Origin: Bradyrhizobium guangzhouense
Lineage (GTDB): Bacteria > Pseudomonadota > Alphaproteobacteria > Rhizobiales > Xanthobacteraceae
Direction: 5' to 3'
DNA: 64,000 bases
Assembly (NCBI RefSeq): GCF_004114955.1
Contig: NZ_CP030053.1
Span: forward strand, 1,984,001-2,048,000
Every line of letters starts with the position of its first letter. Position 1 is the first letter of the stretch. Of this stretch, positions 1 through 9,298 are shown one piece after another. Below the pieces are notes generated by a model. The model saw only the letters and a program-made list of their open reading frames with translations. It was not told the origin of the DNA and did no database searches. The translations under genes were made by a program, and so were the position numbers.

Positions 1-132
1 CCCGAGGGCGACACGCATTTCGACATCGACAGGGCGCAGTGGGAGGAGACGGCGCGCGTCCGCCATCCCGCCGGCCCGGACGACAGCGCCGACTTCTCCT
101 ATGTGACATATCGTCGGCGGCCGGCCCATTAA
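1..132 (+). CDS. folA: Dihydrofolate reductase, C-terminal fragment (window edge)
   Basis: An open frame runs from base 1 to a TAA at 130-132 and gives 43 residues. It begins PEGDTHFDID and ends SYVTYRRRPAH. The GDT-F-ID stretch, the later HPAGPDDSADFSYVTYRR segment and the abrupt basic end match the last strands of bacterial dihydrofolate reductase, which reduces dihydrofolate to tetrahydrofolate in the cytoplasm. The start and the catalytic N-terminal part lie outside the window. The call rests on the tail alone, so it is likely but not certain. Confidence 0.72.
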   Translation, partial: PEGDTHFDIDRAQWEETARVRHPAGPDDSADFSYVTYRRRPAH

Positions 133-226
133 CTGCATTCGCCAATGTTTACATTGACTTTTCCGCCCCCGAGCATAGCTCGTGAGGCGGTCAGGCTTGC
201 GTTGTAAGGGTCCTTTCGGTCCCCTA

Positions 227-259
227 TAAAGCCGGACCGGACAATGCGGGCCGGCTTTA
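227..259 (+). terminator. Hairpin between folA and hflK
   Basis: A perfect 9-bp inverted repeat (TAAAGCCGG / CCGGCTTTA) with a 15-base loop lies between the folA stop and hflK. It lacks a long T run, so it may be a weak terminator or an mRNA end rather than a strong intrinsic terminator. hflK begins 34 bases further on. Confidence 0.35.
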
Positions 260-292
260 GTTCTAGTCCCGGCCTGCCGAGGAGAACGTCGA

Positions 293-1429
293 ATGCCGTG
301 GAAGAATCAGGGCGGTGGCCCGTGGGGCTCGGGTCCGAAAGGACCATGGGGCACAGGCCCGCAACCGGTCGGGCCGAGGCCGCCGGATCTGGAAGACCTT
401 CTGCGGCGTGGCCAGGACCGGCTGCAGCAGATCATGCCGGGCGGCTATTTCTCCGGCATCGGCATCACGCTGATCCTGCTCGTCGTCGTCGCGCTCTGGC
501 TGCTGTCGGGCTTCTTCCGGGTGCAGTCCGAAGAGCAGGGCGTCGTGCTCCGTTTCGGCAAGCATGTGCGCACCGTCGATCCGGGCCTGAATTATCATTT
601 GCCCTATCCGATCGAGACAGTGCTGCTGCCGAAGGCGCTGCGTGTCTCCACCATTTCCATCGGCATGACGCTGATCGACGACCCGGCCCGGCGTGGCCGC
701 TCGATCCGCGACGTGCCTGAAGAGAGCCTGATGCTGACCGGCGACGAGAACATCGTCGACGTCGACTTCACCGTGCTGTGGCGCATCAAGCCCAACGGCG
801 TCGGCAATTTCCTGTTCAACATCCAGAACCCTGAGGGCACCGTGAAGGCGGTGGCCGAAAGCGCGATGCGCGAGGTGATCGGCCGTTCCGACATCCAGCC
901 GATTTTGACTGGCGCACGGACGCTCACCGAGACCACTGTGCAGGATTTGATGCAGAAGACGCTCGACGGTTACGGGGCTGGTATCCAGATCACCCAGGTG
1001 CAGATGCAGAAGGTCGATCCGCCGGCGCAGGTGATCGATGCGTTCCGCGATGTGCAGGCGGCCCGCGCAAATCTCGAGCAGCTGTCAAACGAAGCGCAGA
1101 CCTATGCCAACAAGGTCGTGCCGGAAGCACGCGGCAACGCGGCCAAGATCCTGCAGGCCGCCGAGGGCTACAAGGAGCAGGCGGTCGCCGAGGCCAAGGG
1201 CCAGAGCGCGCGCTTTCTGAAAGTGTACGAGGAATACAAGAAGGCGCCTGACGTGACGCGTGAACGGATCTATCTTGAGACGATGGAGCGCGTGCTCGGC
1301 GGCTCGGACAAGCTGATTTATGACGGTGGTCCGTCGAGCCAGGGCGTTGTGCCCTATCTGCCACTCAGCGAATTGTCAGCCAAGAAGCCCACGATGCCGG
1401 GCCAGCAGCCGGGCGGAGGTGCCCGATGA
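293..1429 (+). CDS. hflK: HflK, membrane modulator of FtsH protease
   Basis: This is a 378-residue SPFH/band-7 protein. The N-terminus is Gly/Pro/Trp-rich (MPWKNQGGGPWGSG), followed by one membrane segment at about residues 57-76 and a large periplasmic SPFH domain (VQSEEQGVVLRFGK onward) with a helical Ala/Glu-rich tail typical of HflK. In proteobacteria HflK and HflC form a cage around FtsH and limit its degradation of membrane proteins. A GAGGAGAA ribosome site precedes the ATG. The stop overlaps the hflC start (ATGA), as expected for translational coupling of two partners made in equal amounts. Confidence 0.95.
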   Translation: MPWKNQGGGPWGSGPKGPWGTGPQPVGPRPPDLEDLLRRGQDRLQQIMPGGYFSGIGITLILLVVVALWLLSGFFRVQSEEQGVVLRFGKHVRTVDPGLNYHLPYPIETVLLPKALRVSTISIGMTLIDDPARRGRSIRDVPEESLMLTGDENIVDVDFTVLWRIKPNGVGNFLFNIQNPEGTVKAVAESAMREVIGRSDIQPILTGARTLTETTVQDLMQKTLDGYGAGIQITQVQMQKVDPPAQVIDAFRDVQAARANLEQLSNEAQTYANKVVPEARGNAAKILQAAEGYKEQAVAEAKGQSARFLKVYEEYKKAPDVTRERIYLETMERVLGGSDKLIYDGGPSSQGVVPYLPLSELSAKKPTMPGQQPGGGAR

Positions 1430-2322
1430 GGTCCCCCGTTACTGGTATTGTCGTGCTGCTTGCGGCGCTTCTGGTCGTGATCGTCGGCTACATGTCGCTG
1501 TTCACGGTGCAGCAGACCGAGCAGACCATCGTGCTGCAATTCGGCAAGCCGGTGGACGTCGTCACCGACCCCGGACTGCACTTCAAGGCGCCCTGGAACT
1601 CCGTGATCAACATCGACAAGAGGATCCTGGATCTCGAAAATCCCTCGCAGGAAGTCATCGCTTCCGACCAGAAGCGGCTCGTGGTCGACGCCTTCGCGCG
1701 CTACCGCATCAAGGACGCGCTGCGCTTCTATCAGAGCGTCGGCTCGATCCAGGCGGCGAACCTCCAGCTCACCTCGCTCTTGAACGCGGCGCTGCGCCGC
1801 GTCCTCGGCGAAGTCACGTTCATCACCGTGGTGCGTGATGAACGCGAAAAGCTGATGGGGCGCATCCGCGAGCAGCTCGACCGCGAGGCGGGTGGCTACG
1901 GCATCGAGGTTGTCGACGTCCGCATTCGTCGCGCCGATCTGCCGGAACAGAATAGCCAGGCTGTCTACGACCGGATGAAGTCCGAACGCCAGCGCGAGGC
2001 GGCTGAGTTCCGAGCGCAGGGCGCCCAGAAGGCGCAGGAAATTCGTTCCAAGGCCGACCGCGATGTGACGGTGATCATTGCCGACGCCAACTCGCAGGCC
2101 GAGCAGACCCGCGGCGTCGGCGACGCCGAGCGCAACCGCCTGTTCGCCGAAGCCTATGGCAAGGATCCTGACTTCTTCGCCTTCTACCGGTCGATGACGG
2201 CCTATGAGAACGGGCTGAAGAAGGACGACACCCGCTATTTGCTGCGGCCGGACTCGGATTTCTTCCGGTATTTTGGTAACCCGTCCGGCAAGACGGCGAC
2301 CGAGACACCGGCGAAACCGTAA
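1426..2322 (+). CDS. hflC: HflC, membrane modulator of FtsH protease
   Basis: This 298-residue protein is the partner of HflK. It has one N-terminal membrane anchor (about residues 5-22, GIVVLLAALLVVIVGYMSLF), then an SPFH domain starting FTVQQTEQTIVLQFGKPV and a long charged helix rich in Glu, Arg and Ala (REAAEFRAQGAQKAQEIR). Length and order fit HflC. The start overlaps the hflK stop by four bases. A DUF2065 gene and a DegP-type protease follow on the same strand, so the block looks like an envelope protein quality-control cluster. Confidence 0.95.
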   Translation: MRSPVTGIVVLLAALLVVIVGYMSLFTVQQTEQTIVLQFGKPVDVVTDPGLHFKAPWNSVINIDKRILDLENPSQEVIASDQKRLVVDAFARYRIKDALRFYQSVGSIQAANLQLTSLLNAALRRVLGEVTFITVVRDEREKLMGRIREQLDREAGGYGIEVVDVRIRRADLPEQNSQAVYDRMKSERQREAAEFRAQGAQKAQEIRSKADRDVTVIIADANSQAEQTRGVGDAERNRLFAEAYGKDPDFFAFYRSMTAYENGLKKDDTRYLLRPDSDFFRYFGNPSGKTATETPAKP

Positions 2323-2393
2323 GTTAGACAAGGGCGGCAAGTTTGGTCGCCCTTCGTCCAGACAAAAACAGCACCACGGGAGGTTCCAATCCG

Positions 2394-2600
2394 ATGAGGT
2401 CCATTGCGTTCGCCGACTTCCTCATCGGCTTAGGCATCCTGTTCGTGCTGGAAGGCTTGATGTTCGCGGCAAGTCCGAACTGGATGCGCAAGGCCATGAA
2501 GAGCGCCATCGCGACGCCTGACAACATCCTGCGGGCGGTGGGGATCGGCTCGGCTGTGGCCGGTTTGATCCTGATCTGGGCGATGCGACGTCCGATCTAG
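2394..2600 (+). CDS. DUF2065 family small membrane protein
   Basis: This encodes 68 residues with two hydrophobic helices (about 4-22 and 46-63) and the short basic linker SPNWMRKAMK. DUF2065 proteins commonly follow hflKC in proteobacteria; their function is not established. An upstream in-frame ATG at 2343 exists, but ATG 2394 has a GGGAGG ribosome site just before it and gives the usual DUF2065 length, so I chose it. The position between hflC and degP suggests a role at the inner membrane with the FtsH-HflKC complex, which is inference from location only. Confidence 0.8.
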   Translation: MRSIAFADFLIGLGILFVLEGLMFAASPNWMRKAMKSAIATPDNILRAVGIGSAVAGLILIWAMRRPI

Positions 2601-2742
2601 CCGCGGGCCAACGCCAAAGTGAAGGCGTGGGGCAGGTTTTCGCCGTATTGTCCGGGTCTCGAGGCCCGTTAAGCTCCGCGCTTGCGCCGTGCCCCCGTTC
2701 GAGCGCAGTCTTGACGCCGAATCCTTTTCTCTGGAGACCACA

Positions 2743-4236
2743 ATGACCGCTGCCACCATTGTCCCGACCCGCTTGCGATTTGGGTTGGCTGCGCTCGTCA
2801 TCGGCGCTGTCAGCGCCCTCGGCTCGCCAGCCTATGCACGCGGACCGGAGGGCATCGCCGACGTCGCCGAGAAGGTGATCGACGCGGTGGTCAACATCTC
2901 GACCTCGCAGACGGTCGAGGCCAAGGGCGGCGGCAGCAACACCATGCCGCAACTGCCGCCCGGCTCGCCCTTCGAGGAATTCTTCGACGACTTCTTCAAG
3001 AACCGCAAAGGTCCCGGTGGTGGCGGCAAGGGCGGCGACAGCGGCCCGCCGCGCAAGACCAACTCGCTCGGGTCCGGCTTCATCATCGACACGTCAGGCA
3101 TCGTGGTCACCAACAACCACGTCATCGCCGATGCCGACGAGATCAACGTCATTCTCAACGACGGCACCAAGATCAAGGCCGACCTGGTCGGCGTCGACAA
3201 GAAGACCGACCTCGCTGTCCTGAAGTTCAAGCCGCCGAGGCCGCTGATCGCGGTGAAATTCGGCGACTCGGACAAGCTGCGCCTCGGTGACTGGGTGATC
3301 GCGATCGGCAATCCTTTCAGCCTCGGCGGCACGGTGACGGCGGGCATCGTCTCGGCCAAGAACCGCGACATCTCCTCGGGCCCCTATGACAGCTACATCC
3401 AGACCGATGCCGCCATCAATCGCGGCAATTCCGGTGGTCCGCTGTTCAACCTCGAAGGCGACGTCATTGGCGTCAACACGCTGATCATTTCACCTTCGGG
3501 CGGATCGATCGGCATCGGTTTCGCCGTGCCGTCGAAGACGGTTGCGGGCGTCGTCGATCAGCTCCGCCAGTTCGGCGAACTGCGCCGCGGCTGGCTCGGC
3601 GTGCGCATCCAGACGGTCACCGACGAGATCGCCGAGAGCCTCAACATCAAGCCGGCGCGCGGCGCGCTGGTTGCCGGCGTCGACGACAAGGGCCCGGCCA
3701 AGCCCGCCGGCATCGAGCCGGGCGACGTCGTCGTCAAGTTCGACGGCAAGGACGTCAAGGACCCCAAGGACCTCTCCCGCGTCGTCGCCGACACGGCGGT
3801 CGGCAAGGAAGTCGACGTCGTCGTGATCCGCAAGGGCGAGGAGCAGACCAAGAAGGTCACGCTCGGCCGCCTGCAGGATCCGGACAAGGTGCAGGCCGCA
3901 GTGAAGACCGACGAGCCGCCGCCGGAAAAGCCGGTGACGCAGAAGGCGCTGGGCCTTGATCTTGCCGTGCTGAACAAGGATCTGCGCGCGCGCTACAAGA
4001 TCAAGGACAGCGTCAAGGGTGTGGTCGTCACCAATGTCGACGCCAATTCGGATGCTGCCGAGAAGCGGCTCTCCGCTGGAGACGTCATCGTCGAAGTCGC
4101 CCAGGAAGCGGTCTCGAGCGGCGACGACATCCAGAAGCGGATCGACCAGCTCAAGAAGGACGGCAAGAAGTCGGTGCTGCTGCTGGTGTCCAACGGCGAC
4201 GGCGAATTGCGCTTCGTGGCGCTGAGCGTGCAATAG
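2743..4236 (+). CDS. degP: DegP/Do-family periplasmic serine protease
   Basis: This is a 497-residue trypsin-fold protease with two PDZ domains. A Sec signal peptide covers about residues 1-32 (ending AYA). The catalytic triad is visible as His126 (TNNHVIAD), Asp156 (KKTDLAVL) and Ser230 (GNSGGPL). PDZ1 starts near residue 285 (RRGWLGVRIQ) and PDZ2 near 405 (LGLDLAVLNKDLRARY). The family degrades or refolds misfolded envelope proteins in the periplasm. A longer in-frame start at 2689 exists, but the start at 2743 follows a GGAGA site and places the signal peptide at the N-terminus. Confidence 0.93.
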   Translation: MTAATIVPTRLRFGLAALVIGAVSALGSPAYARGPEGIADVAEKVIDAVVNISTSQTVEAKGGGSNTMPQLPPGSPFEEFFDDFFKNRKGPGGGGKGGDSGPPRKTNSLGSGFIIDTSGIVVTNNHVIADADEINVILNDGTKIKADLVGVDKKTDLAVLKFKPPRPLIAVKFGDSDKLRLGDWVIAIGNPFSLGGTVTAGIVSAKNRDISSGPYDSYIQTDAAINRGNSGGPLFNLEGDVIGVNTLIISPSGGSIGIGFAVPSKTVAGVVDQLRQFGELRRGWLGVRIQTVTDEIAESLNIKPARGALVAGVDDKGPAKPAGIEPGDVVVKFDGKDVKDPKDLSRVVADTAVGKEVDVVVIRKGEEQTKKVTLGRLQDPDKVQAAVKTDEPPPEKPVTQKALGLDLAVLNKDLRARYKIKDSVKGVVVTNVDANSDAAEKRLSAGDVIVEVAQEAVSSGDDIQKRIDQLKKDGKKSVLLLVSNGDGELRFVALSVQ

Positions 4237-4264
4237 GAGCGCGGTTCGCTCCACTCTCAATGGT

Positions 4265-4363
4265 TATGCCCCGCGAAGGCGGGGCATCCGGTACGCTGCG
4301 GCTTCTCGGTTTCAGCACTGCGGTCTCTGGGATACTGGATCACCCGCTTTCGCGGGTGATGAC
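4265..4363. repeat. Intergenic repeat with two inverted hairpin ends
   Basis: Two related palindromic hairpins in opposite orientation bound this segment: GCCCCGCGAAGGCGGGGC near 4268-4285 and ACTGGATCACCCGC with its complement at 4334-4363. A further copy with the same ACTGGAT..CCCGC..TTCGCGGG..ATGAC skeleton occurs at 9463-9492. The element lies between the convergent degP and serB genes and could also end their transcripts. Confidence 0.6.
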
Positions 4364-4376
4364 AGCGGAGACCAGG

Positions 4377-5282
4377 CTATACCTCGACAAACTCCTCCCG
4401 CCGATACCCTTGCGCATAGAGCAGCGCGGTGAGGTCGCCATGGTCGATCCGCGCTGCGGCGGCAGCGGCCACCGCCGGCTTGGCGTGATACGCCACGCCC
4501 AGCCCCGCCGCCTGGATCATCGCCAGATCATTGGCGCCGTCGCCGACGACGACGGAGTCGATGTCGTCGAGATCGAACGACTCCATCAAATCCACCAGCG
4601 TCGCGAGCTTCGCCGCGCGACCCAAAATCGGCTCCTTCACCTCGCCGGTGAACTTGCCGTCGCGCACGACGAGCTCGTTGGCGCGGTTCTCCTGGAAGCC
4701 GATCCTGGCGGCGACCGCGCTCGTGAACAGTGTGAAGCCGCCGGAAACGAGGCAAGTATAGGCGCCGTGGGCGCGCATGGTCGCGACCAGCTCCCGGCCG
4801 CCGGGAGTCAGCGTGATGCGCTTTTTCAGCACCTCGTCGACGACGTTGGCGGGAAGGTCCTTCAGCAGCGCGACGCGCTCCCGCAGCGCGGGCTCGAACT
4901 CGATCTCGCCCCGCATCGCGCGTTCGGTGATGGCGGCGACGTGTGCCTTCATCCCGACGAGATCGGCGAGCTCGTCGATGCATTCCTGGCCGATCATGGT
5001 GGAATCCATGTCGGCGAGAAAAAGTTTCTTGCGCCTGAGACCGGCAGGCTGCACCACGATGTCGATGGGCAGGTCGCCGCGCAACTCGCGGAGCCGCTCT
5101 TCGATGGCGTGACGGTCGGCTTCGAGGTTACTGTCGGCGCCGAAGGGAATGTCGACCGCAACCCCGTCGAACAGCCAGTGCGCGGGCGCGGCGCTGGGCA
5201 GCACGGCGCGGGCGCCATCGACGATTGTAGAGTCGAGCGCGGGATTGTTGGGATTGCAGATCAGCGTGGCGACGAGGGACAT
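4377..5282 (-). CDS. serB: Phosphoserine phosphatase
   Basis: This is a 301-residue HAD-superfamily enzyme that removes phosphate from L-phosphoserine, the last step of serine synthesis. The nucleophile motif is DMDST (Asp91, Asp93), followed by [11 protein letters not shown] and the later VSGGFTLF and [15 protein letters not shown] metal-binding motif. The N-terminal ~80 residues form the family's regulatory-type domain. An alternative start 10 codons upstream exists, but MSLVATLI matches the usual N-terminus. It is divergent from miaA with only 11 bases between the starts, so the two promoters must overlap each other's coding region. Confidence 0.93.
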   Translation of the reverse strand: MSLVATLICNPNNPALDSTIVDGARAVLPSAAPAHWLFDGVAVDIPFGADSNLEADRHAIEERLRELRGDLPIDIVVQPAGLRRKKLFLADMDSTMIGQECIDELADLVGMKAHVAAITERAMRGEIEFEPALRERVALLKDLPANVVDEVLKKRITLTPGGRELVATMRAHGAYTCLVSGGFTLFTSAVAARIGFQENRANELVVRDGKFTGEVKEPILGRAAKLATLVDLMESFDLDDIDSVVVGDGANDLAMIQAAGLGVAYHAKPAVAAAAAARIDHGDLTALLYAQGYRREEFVEV

Positions 5283-5293
5283 TTGAGGTTTTC

Positions 5294-6235
5294 GTGAGCG
5301 AGGGGCATTCAAGCAAGGCCGTGCTTATCGCAGGCCCGACCGCCAGCGGCAAGTCGGCGCTGGCACTCGCGCTCGCCCTCAATGCGGGCGGAGTCGTGAT
5401 CAATGCCGATTCCATGCAGGTCTATCGCGATCTCCGCATCATCACCGCGCGTCCCACGCAGGATGAGGAGGCGCGCGTTCCACATCGTCTCTACGGCCAT
5501 GTCGATGCGGCCGTGAATTTTTCGGCCGGCGCCTGGGTGAGCGACGCCACGAAGGTGCTCGACGAAGTACGGGCTGATGGGCGCCTGCCGATCTTCGTCG
5601 GTGGCACAGGCCTGTATTTCAAGGCCATGACCGCAGGCCTTTCCGTGGTGCCTCCGATCCCGGTCGAGGTGCGCGAGGGTGTTCGCGCGCGGCTGGAGCA
5701 GAACGGCGTCGAGGCGCTGCATGCGGAACTCGCGCGCCGCGATCCGCGCGCGGCGGAACGGCTGAATCTACGCGATCGCACGCGCATCGCGCGCGCACTC
5801 GAAGTGGTCGAGGCGACCGGGCGCTCGCTGCTCGACTGGCACCATGAGGGTCAGCCGCCGCTGCTTCCCGAGGGCAGCTTTCAGGCGGTGTTTCTCGCGC
5901 CCGAGCGTGACGAGCTCTATGCCCGCATCGACGCCCGCTTCGACGCCATGTTGCGCGCCGGCGCCCTTGACGAGGTCGAACTGCTCGCCGCCCGCGGCCT
6001 GGACCCGCTGTTGCCGGCCATGAAGGCCCACGGCGTGCCGGCGCTGATCCGGCATCTGCGCGGTGAGCTCAGCCTGGAGGAGGCGGCCATGATCGGCCGG
6101 GCCGATACCCGCCACTACGCCAAGCGGCAATTCACCTGGTTCAGGCATCAATTGCCTCAATTCGAGTGGGTGAAGCCCGAGGAGGCGAGGGGATGGCTGA
6201 CAGCAGCCGCCCAAGCGGCTGGAAAGTCCGGTTGA
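5294..6235 (+). CDS. miaA: tRNA dimethylallyltransferase
   Basis: This is a 313-residue prenyltransferase that adds a dimethylallyl group to A37 of tRNAs reading UNN codons. The P-loop GPTASGKS lies at about residues 14-21, followed by the family motifs [15 protein letters not shown], and [11 protein letters not shown], and a C-terminal [14 protein letters not shown] motif that binds tRNA. The start is GTG. It is divergent from serB. Length and motif order are normal. Confidence 0.95.
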   Translation: MSEGHSSKAVLIAGPTASGKSALALALALNAGGVVINADSMQVYRDLRIITARPTQDEEARVPHRLYGHVDAAVNFSAGAWVSDATKVLDEVRADGRLPIFVGGTGLYFKAMTAGLSVVPPIPVEVREGVRARLEQNGVEALHAELARRDPRAAERLNLRDRTRIARALEVVEATGRSLLDWHHEGQPPLLPEGSFQAVFLAPERDELYARIDARFDAMLRAGALDEVELLAARGLDPLLPAMKAHGVPALIRHLRGELSLEEAAMIGRADTRHYAKRQFTWFRHQLPQFEWVKPEEARGWLTAAAQAAGKSG

Positions 6236-6389
6236 CGTGCTTTTGTGCGCGGGTTCCCGAATTTACCTCTCGCCGAACCCCGGGAACGCGGTTACACTGC
6301 CAAAATCGCGCGGAAGTGGCCGCTTTGCCTTGACATCGAGGCTTTGGTCGTTATGTTTCGCGCAACCTTTGGGAAGCCGACCGCCTGCC

Positions 6390-6455
6390 ATGCGTAACAT
6401 TATTACCAAACTCCTTATCGCCGTCGTACCCAGGCACACCGCCGGGGATGGCTAG
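6390..6455 (+). CDS. ilv leader peptide (attenuation)
   Basis: A 21-residue open frame starts MRNIITKLLIAVV and ends at TAG 6453-6455. Seven of its residues are Ile, Leu or Val in three clusters (Ile-Ile, Leu-Leu-Ile, Val-Val). It lies 110 bases before ilvB and is followed by stem-loops and an intrinsic terminator. This is the layout of leader peptides that sense charged Ile/Leu/Val tRNA by ribosome stalling. An in-frame upstream ATG at 6237 would give a longer frame, but the short form is the sensible leader. No strong ribosome site is visible beyond GGGAAG at 6371-6376. Confidence 0.75.
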   Translation: MRNIITKLLIAVVPRHTAGDG

Positions 6456-6507
6456 CTGCCATCCACATGACAGGCGGTGTGCAGGGTCCCTCTTCGGGGC
6501 CTTTTTT
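6434..6507 (+). promoter_or_regulatory. ilvB transcription attenuator
   Basis: Three structures follow one another. A 10-bp stem pairs 6434-6443 (GCACACCGCC) with 6473-6482. Nested inside it is a 7-bp stem GGATGGC/GCCATCC that spans the leader stop codon. The terminator GGTCCC-TCTTC-GGGGCC at 6485-6501 is followed by six T at 6502-6507. A competing pairing exists between CCGCCTG at 6381-6387, just before the leader start, and CAGGCGG at 6471-6477. This suggests switching between folds, but I cannot show by eye which fold prevents termination. Expected effect: read-through into ilvB when branched-chain aminoacyl-tRNA is scarce. Confidence 0.7.
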
Positions 6508-6564
6508 ATTTCCCGAACCCGACACGAACGAAGCCGCTGACAACAGCGCATCCGGAGCAAGCCA

Positions 6565-8340
6565 ATGAGCGACAAGAGCCACGATCCGAACCAGATGACC
6601 GGCGCAGCGATGATCGTCCGCGCGCTCATCGATCACGGCGTGACCGACATTTTCGGCTATCCCGGCGGCGCGGTGCTTCCGATCTATGACGAGATCTTCC
6701 AGCAGAGCCAGGTCCAGCACATCCTGGTCCGCCACGAGCAGGGCGCGGGCCATGCCGCCGAGGGCTATGCCCGTTCGACGGGCAAGCCCGGCGTTGCGCT
6801 GGTGACGTCAGGGCCCGGCGCCACGAACATGGTGACGCCGCTGACCGATGCGCTGATGGATTCGATCCCGCTGGTCTGCATCTCCGGCCAGGTGCCGACG
6901 CATCTGATCGGCAACGACGCATTCCAGGAGTGCGACACCGTCGGCATCACGCGCCCCTGCACCAAGCACAATTGGCTGGTGCGCGACGTCAACGATCTCG
7001 CCAAGGTCCTGCACGAAGCGTTTTACGTCGCGACCACGGGCCGTCCGGGCCCGGTGCTGGTCGACGTTCCCAAGGACGTGCAGTTCGCGACCGGCACGTA
7101 TCATCCGCCGCGCAAATCCGACGTCCACCGCTCCTACGCGCCGCGTGTCAAGGGCGATGCGACGCAGATTCGCAAAGCTGTCTCGCTGCTGGCGAACGCC
7201 AAGCGCCCGGTGATCTACAGCGGGGGCGGCGTGATCAATTCCGGTCCCGAAGCCACCAAGCTGTTGCGCGAGTTGGTCGAGGTGACGGGCTTCCCGATCA
7301 CGTCAACGCTGATGGGCCTCGGTGCATACCCCGCGTCGGGCAAGAACTGGCTCGGCATGCTGGGCATGCACGGCACCTATGAGGCCAACATGACGATGCA
7401 TGATTGCGACGTCATGTTGTGCGTCGGCGCGCGCTTCGACGACCGCATCACCGGCCGCGTCGATGCATTCTCGCCGAACTCGAAGAAGATCCACATCGAC
7501 ATCGACCCGTCCTCGATCAATAAGAACATCCGCGTCGATGTGCCGATCATCGGCGATTGCGGCAACATCCTCGGCGACATCCTGCAGGTGTTCAAGGCCG
7601 AGGCGAAGAAGCCTGACATCAAGAGCTGGTGGCAGCAGATCGCGCAATGGCGTGCCCGCAACTCGCTCTATTACAAGAAGAGCAATGACATCATCCTGCC
7701 GCAGCACGCGATCCAGAGCCTGTTCGAGGCTACGCGCGGCAGGGACACCTACATCACGACCGAGGTCGGTCAGCACCAGATGTGGGCGGCGCAGTTCTAC
7801 GGTTTCGAGGAGCCGCATCGCTGGATGACCTCTGGCGGTCTCGGTACGATGGGTTACGGCCTGCCGGCCGCGATCGGCGTGCAGGTCGCCCATCCAGACA
7901 GCCTCGTCATCGACATCGCGGGCGACGCCTCGGTGCAGATGACGATGCAGGAGATGTCGACGGCGGTTCAGTACGAGCTGCCGATCAAGATCTTCATCCT
8001 GAACAACCAGTACATGGGCATGGTGCGGCAGTGGCAGCAACTGCTGCACGGTAACCGGCTGTCGCATTCCTACTCGGAAGCGTTGCCTGACTTCGTCAAG
8101 CTCGCGGAAGCCTATGGCGGCGTTGGACTTCAGGTGACCAAGCCGGGCGATCTCGAGGGTGCCATTAAGGAGATGATCTCGGTCAAGCGCCCGGTGCTGT
8201 TCGATTGCCGCGTCGCAGCGCTGGAAAACTGCTTCCCGATGATCCCCTCCGGCAAGGCACACAACGAGATGCTGCTGCCCGAGCAGGCCAACGACGAGGC
8301 GACCGCCAAGGCGTTCGCCGGCGGCAAGGCACTGGTGTGA
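6565..8340 (+). CDS. ilvB: Acetolactate synthase, large catalytic subunit
   Basis: This is a 591-residue thiamine-diphosphate enzyme for the first shared step of valine, leucine and isoleucine synthesis (pyruvate to acetolactate, or with 2-ketobutyrate to acetohydroxybutyrate). The N-terminal TPP-binding half carries FGYPGGAVLPIYDE and the catalytic glutamate in RHEQGAGHAAEGYAR. The middle domain has the GARFDDRITG motif. The C-terminal Mg/TPP motif starts GDASVQM and ends NNQYMGMVRQW. Its small subunit is ilvH further downstream, separated by a dehydratase gene. Expression is probably controlled by the leader/attenuator directly upstream. Confidence 0.96.
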   Translation: MSDKSHDPNQMTGAAMIVRALIDHGVTDIFGYPGGAVLPIYDEIFQQSQVQHILVRHEQGAGHAAEGYARSTGKPGVALVTSGPGATNMVTPLTDALMDSIPLVCISGQVPTHLIGNDAFQECDTVGITRPCTKHNWLVRDVNDLAKVLHEAFYVATTGRPGPVLVDVPKDVQFATGTYHPPRKSDVHRSYAPRVKGDATQIRKAVSLLANAKRPVIYSGGGVINSGPEATKLLRELVEVTGFPITSTLMGLGAYPASGKNWLGMLGMHGTYEANMTMHDCDVMLCVGARFDDRITGRVDAFSPNSKKIHIDIDPSSINKNIRVDVPIIGDCGNILGDILQVFKAEAKKPDIKSWWQQIAQWRARNSLYYKKSNDIILPQHAIQSLFEATRGRDTYITTEVGQHQMWAAQFYGFEEPHRWMTSGGLGTMGYGLPAAIGVQVAHPDSLVIDIAGDASVQMTMQEMSTAVQYELPIKIFILNNQYMGMVRQWQQLLHGNRLSHSYSEALPDFVKLAEAYGGVGLQVTKPGDLEGAIKEMISVKRPVLFDCRVAALENCFPMIPSGKAHNEMLLPEQANDEATAKAFAGGKALV

Positions 8341-8344
8341 GGCC

Positions 8345-9298
8345 ATGTTCGACCTGACGGAGCTCGAACGCGCACATGCGATCGTGGGGCAGGCGGTGCC
8401 GGCAACGCCGGCACACCGCTGGCCGCTGCTCGCTGGGCGCCTCGGCACAGAGGTCGTCGTGAAGCACGAGAACCACACGCCGATCGGCGCCTTCAAGGTG
8501 CGCGGCGGCCTGGTCTATCTCGACCGTCTCAAGCGTGAGCGCCCGAATACGCCGGGCATCATCTCTGCGACGCGCGGCAATCACGGCCAGAGCCTGGCCT
8601 TTGCCGCGGCCCGTCACGGCGTGCCGGCGGTGATCTATGTTCCGCGCGGCAACTCGGTCGAGAAGAACCGGGCGATGAAGGCCTTTGGCGCCGAACTGGT
8701 CGAGCATGGCGAGGACTTTCAGGCCGCCCGCGAGGAAGCCGAGCGCCGCGCGCAATTCTCCGGCCTTCATATGGTGCCGTCGTTTCACCCGGATCTCGTG
8801 CTGGGTGTTGTGACCTATGCGCTCGAACTGTTCAGGTCGGCGCCGGATATCGACATTCTCTATGTGCCGATCGGGCAGGGCTCCGGCATCTGCGGCTGCA
8901 TCATGGCGCGCGACCTTCTTGGCCTGAACACCGAGATCGTCGGCGTGCAGTCGACGGAGGCGCCGTCCTATGCGCTCTCGTTCGCGGCCGGCAAGATCGT
9001 GACGACAGAGACCGCGAATACGCATGCCGACGGCATGGCGACGCGCATCCCTGACGCGGACGCGTTCGCGCTGATCCGCAAAGGTGCCTCCCGCATTGTC
9101 CAGGTCACCGACAACGAGGTCGCTGCCGCGATCCGCGCCTACTGGACCGATACACACAATCTTGCCGAAGGCGCCGGCGCGGCCGCGCTCGCCGCGGCGA
9201 TACAGGAAAAGAGCAAGCTGAAGGGCAAGCGCGTCGGTCTCGTGCTGTCCGGCGGCAATATCGATTTCGATCTGTTCAAGCAATGGGTGGTCGCATGA
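8345..9298 (+). CDS. Threonine/serine dehydratase (fold type II PLP enzyme)
   Basis: This is a 317-residue PLP enzyme. The cofactor lysine lies in TPIGAFKVRGG (about residue 50), followed by SATRGNHGQSLAFAA and a Gly-rich phosphate loop PIGQGSGICG. The C-terminal LVLSGGNIDFDL is typical. It lacks the ACT regulatory domain of biosynthetic IlvA, so it resembles catabolic-length threonine dehydratases or related dehydratase-like enzymes. It starts 4 bases after ilvB and precedes ilvH. A role making 2-ketobutyrate for the acetolactate synthase it sits inside is plausible from context, but serine or hydroxy-amino-acid substrates cannot be excluded. Confidence 0.82.
   Translation: MFDLTELERAHAIVGQAVPATPAHRWPLLAGRLGTEVVVKHENHTPIGAFKVRGGLVYLDRLKRERPNTPGIISATRGNHGQSLAFAAARHGVPAVIYVPRGNSVEKNRAMKAFGAELVEHGEDFQAAREEAERRAQFSGLHMVPSFHPDLVLGVVTYALELFRSAPDIDILYVPIGQGSGICGCIMARDLLGLNTEIVGVQSTEAPSYALSFAAGKIVTTETANTHADGMATRIPDADAFALIRKGASRIVQVTDNEVAAAIRAYWTDTHNLAEGAGAAALAAAIQEKSKLKGKRVGLVLSGGNIDFDLFKQWVVA

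Noticed and set aside
4260..5297. 345-codon open frame on the plus strand
   Set aside because: It is antisense to serB and begins in a repeat. No motif supports it.
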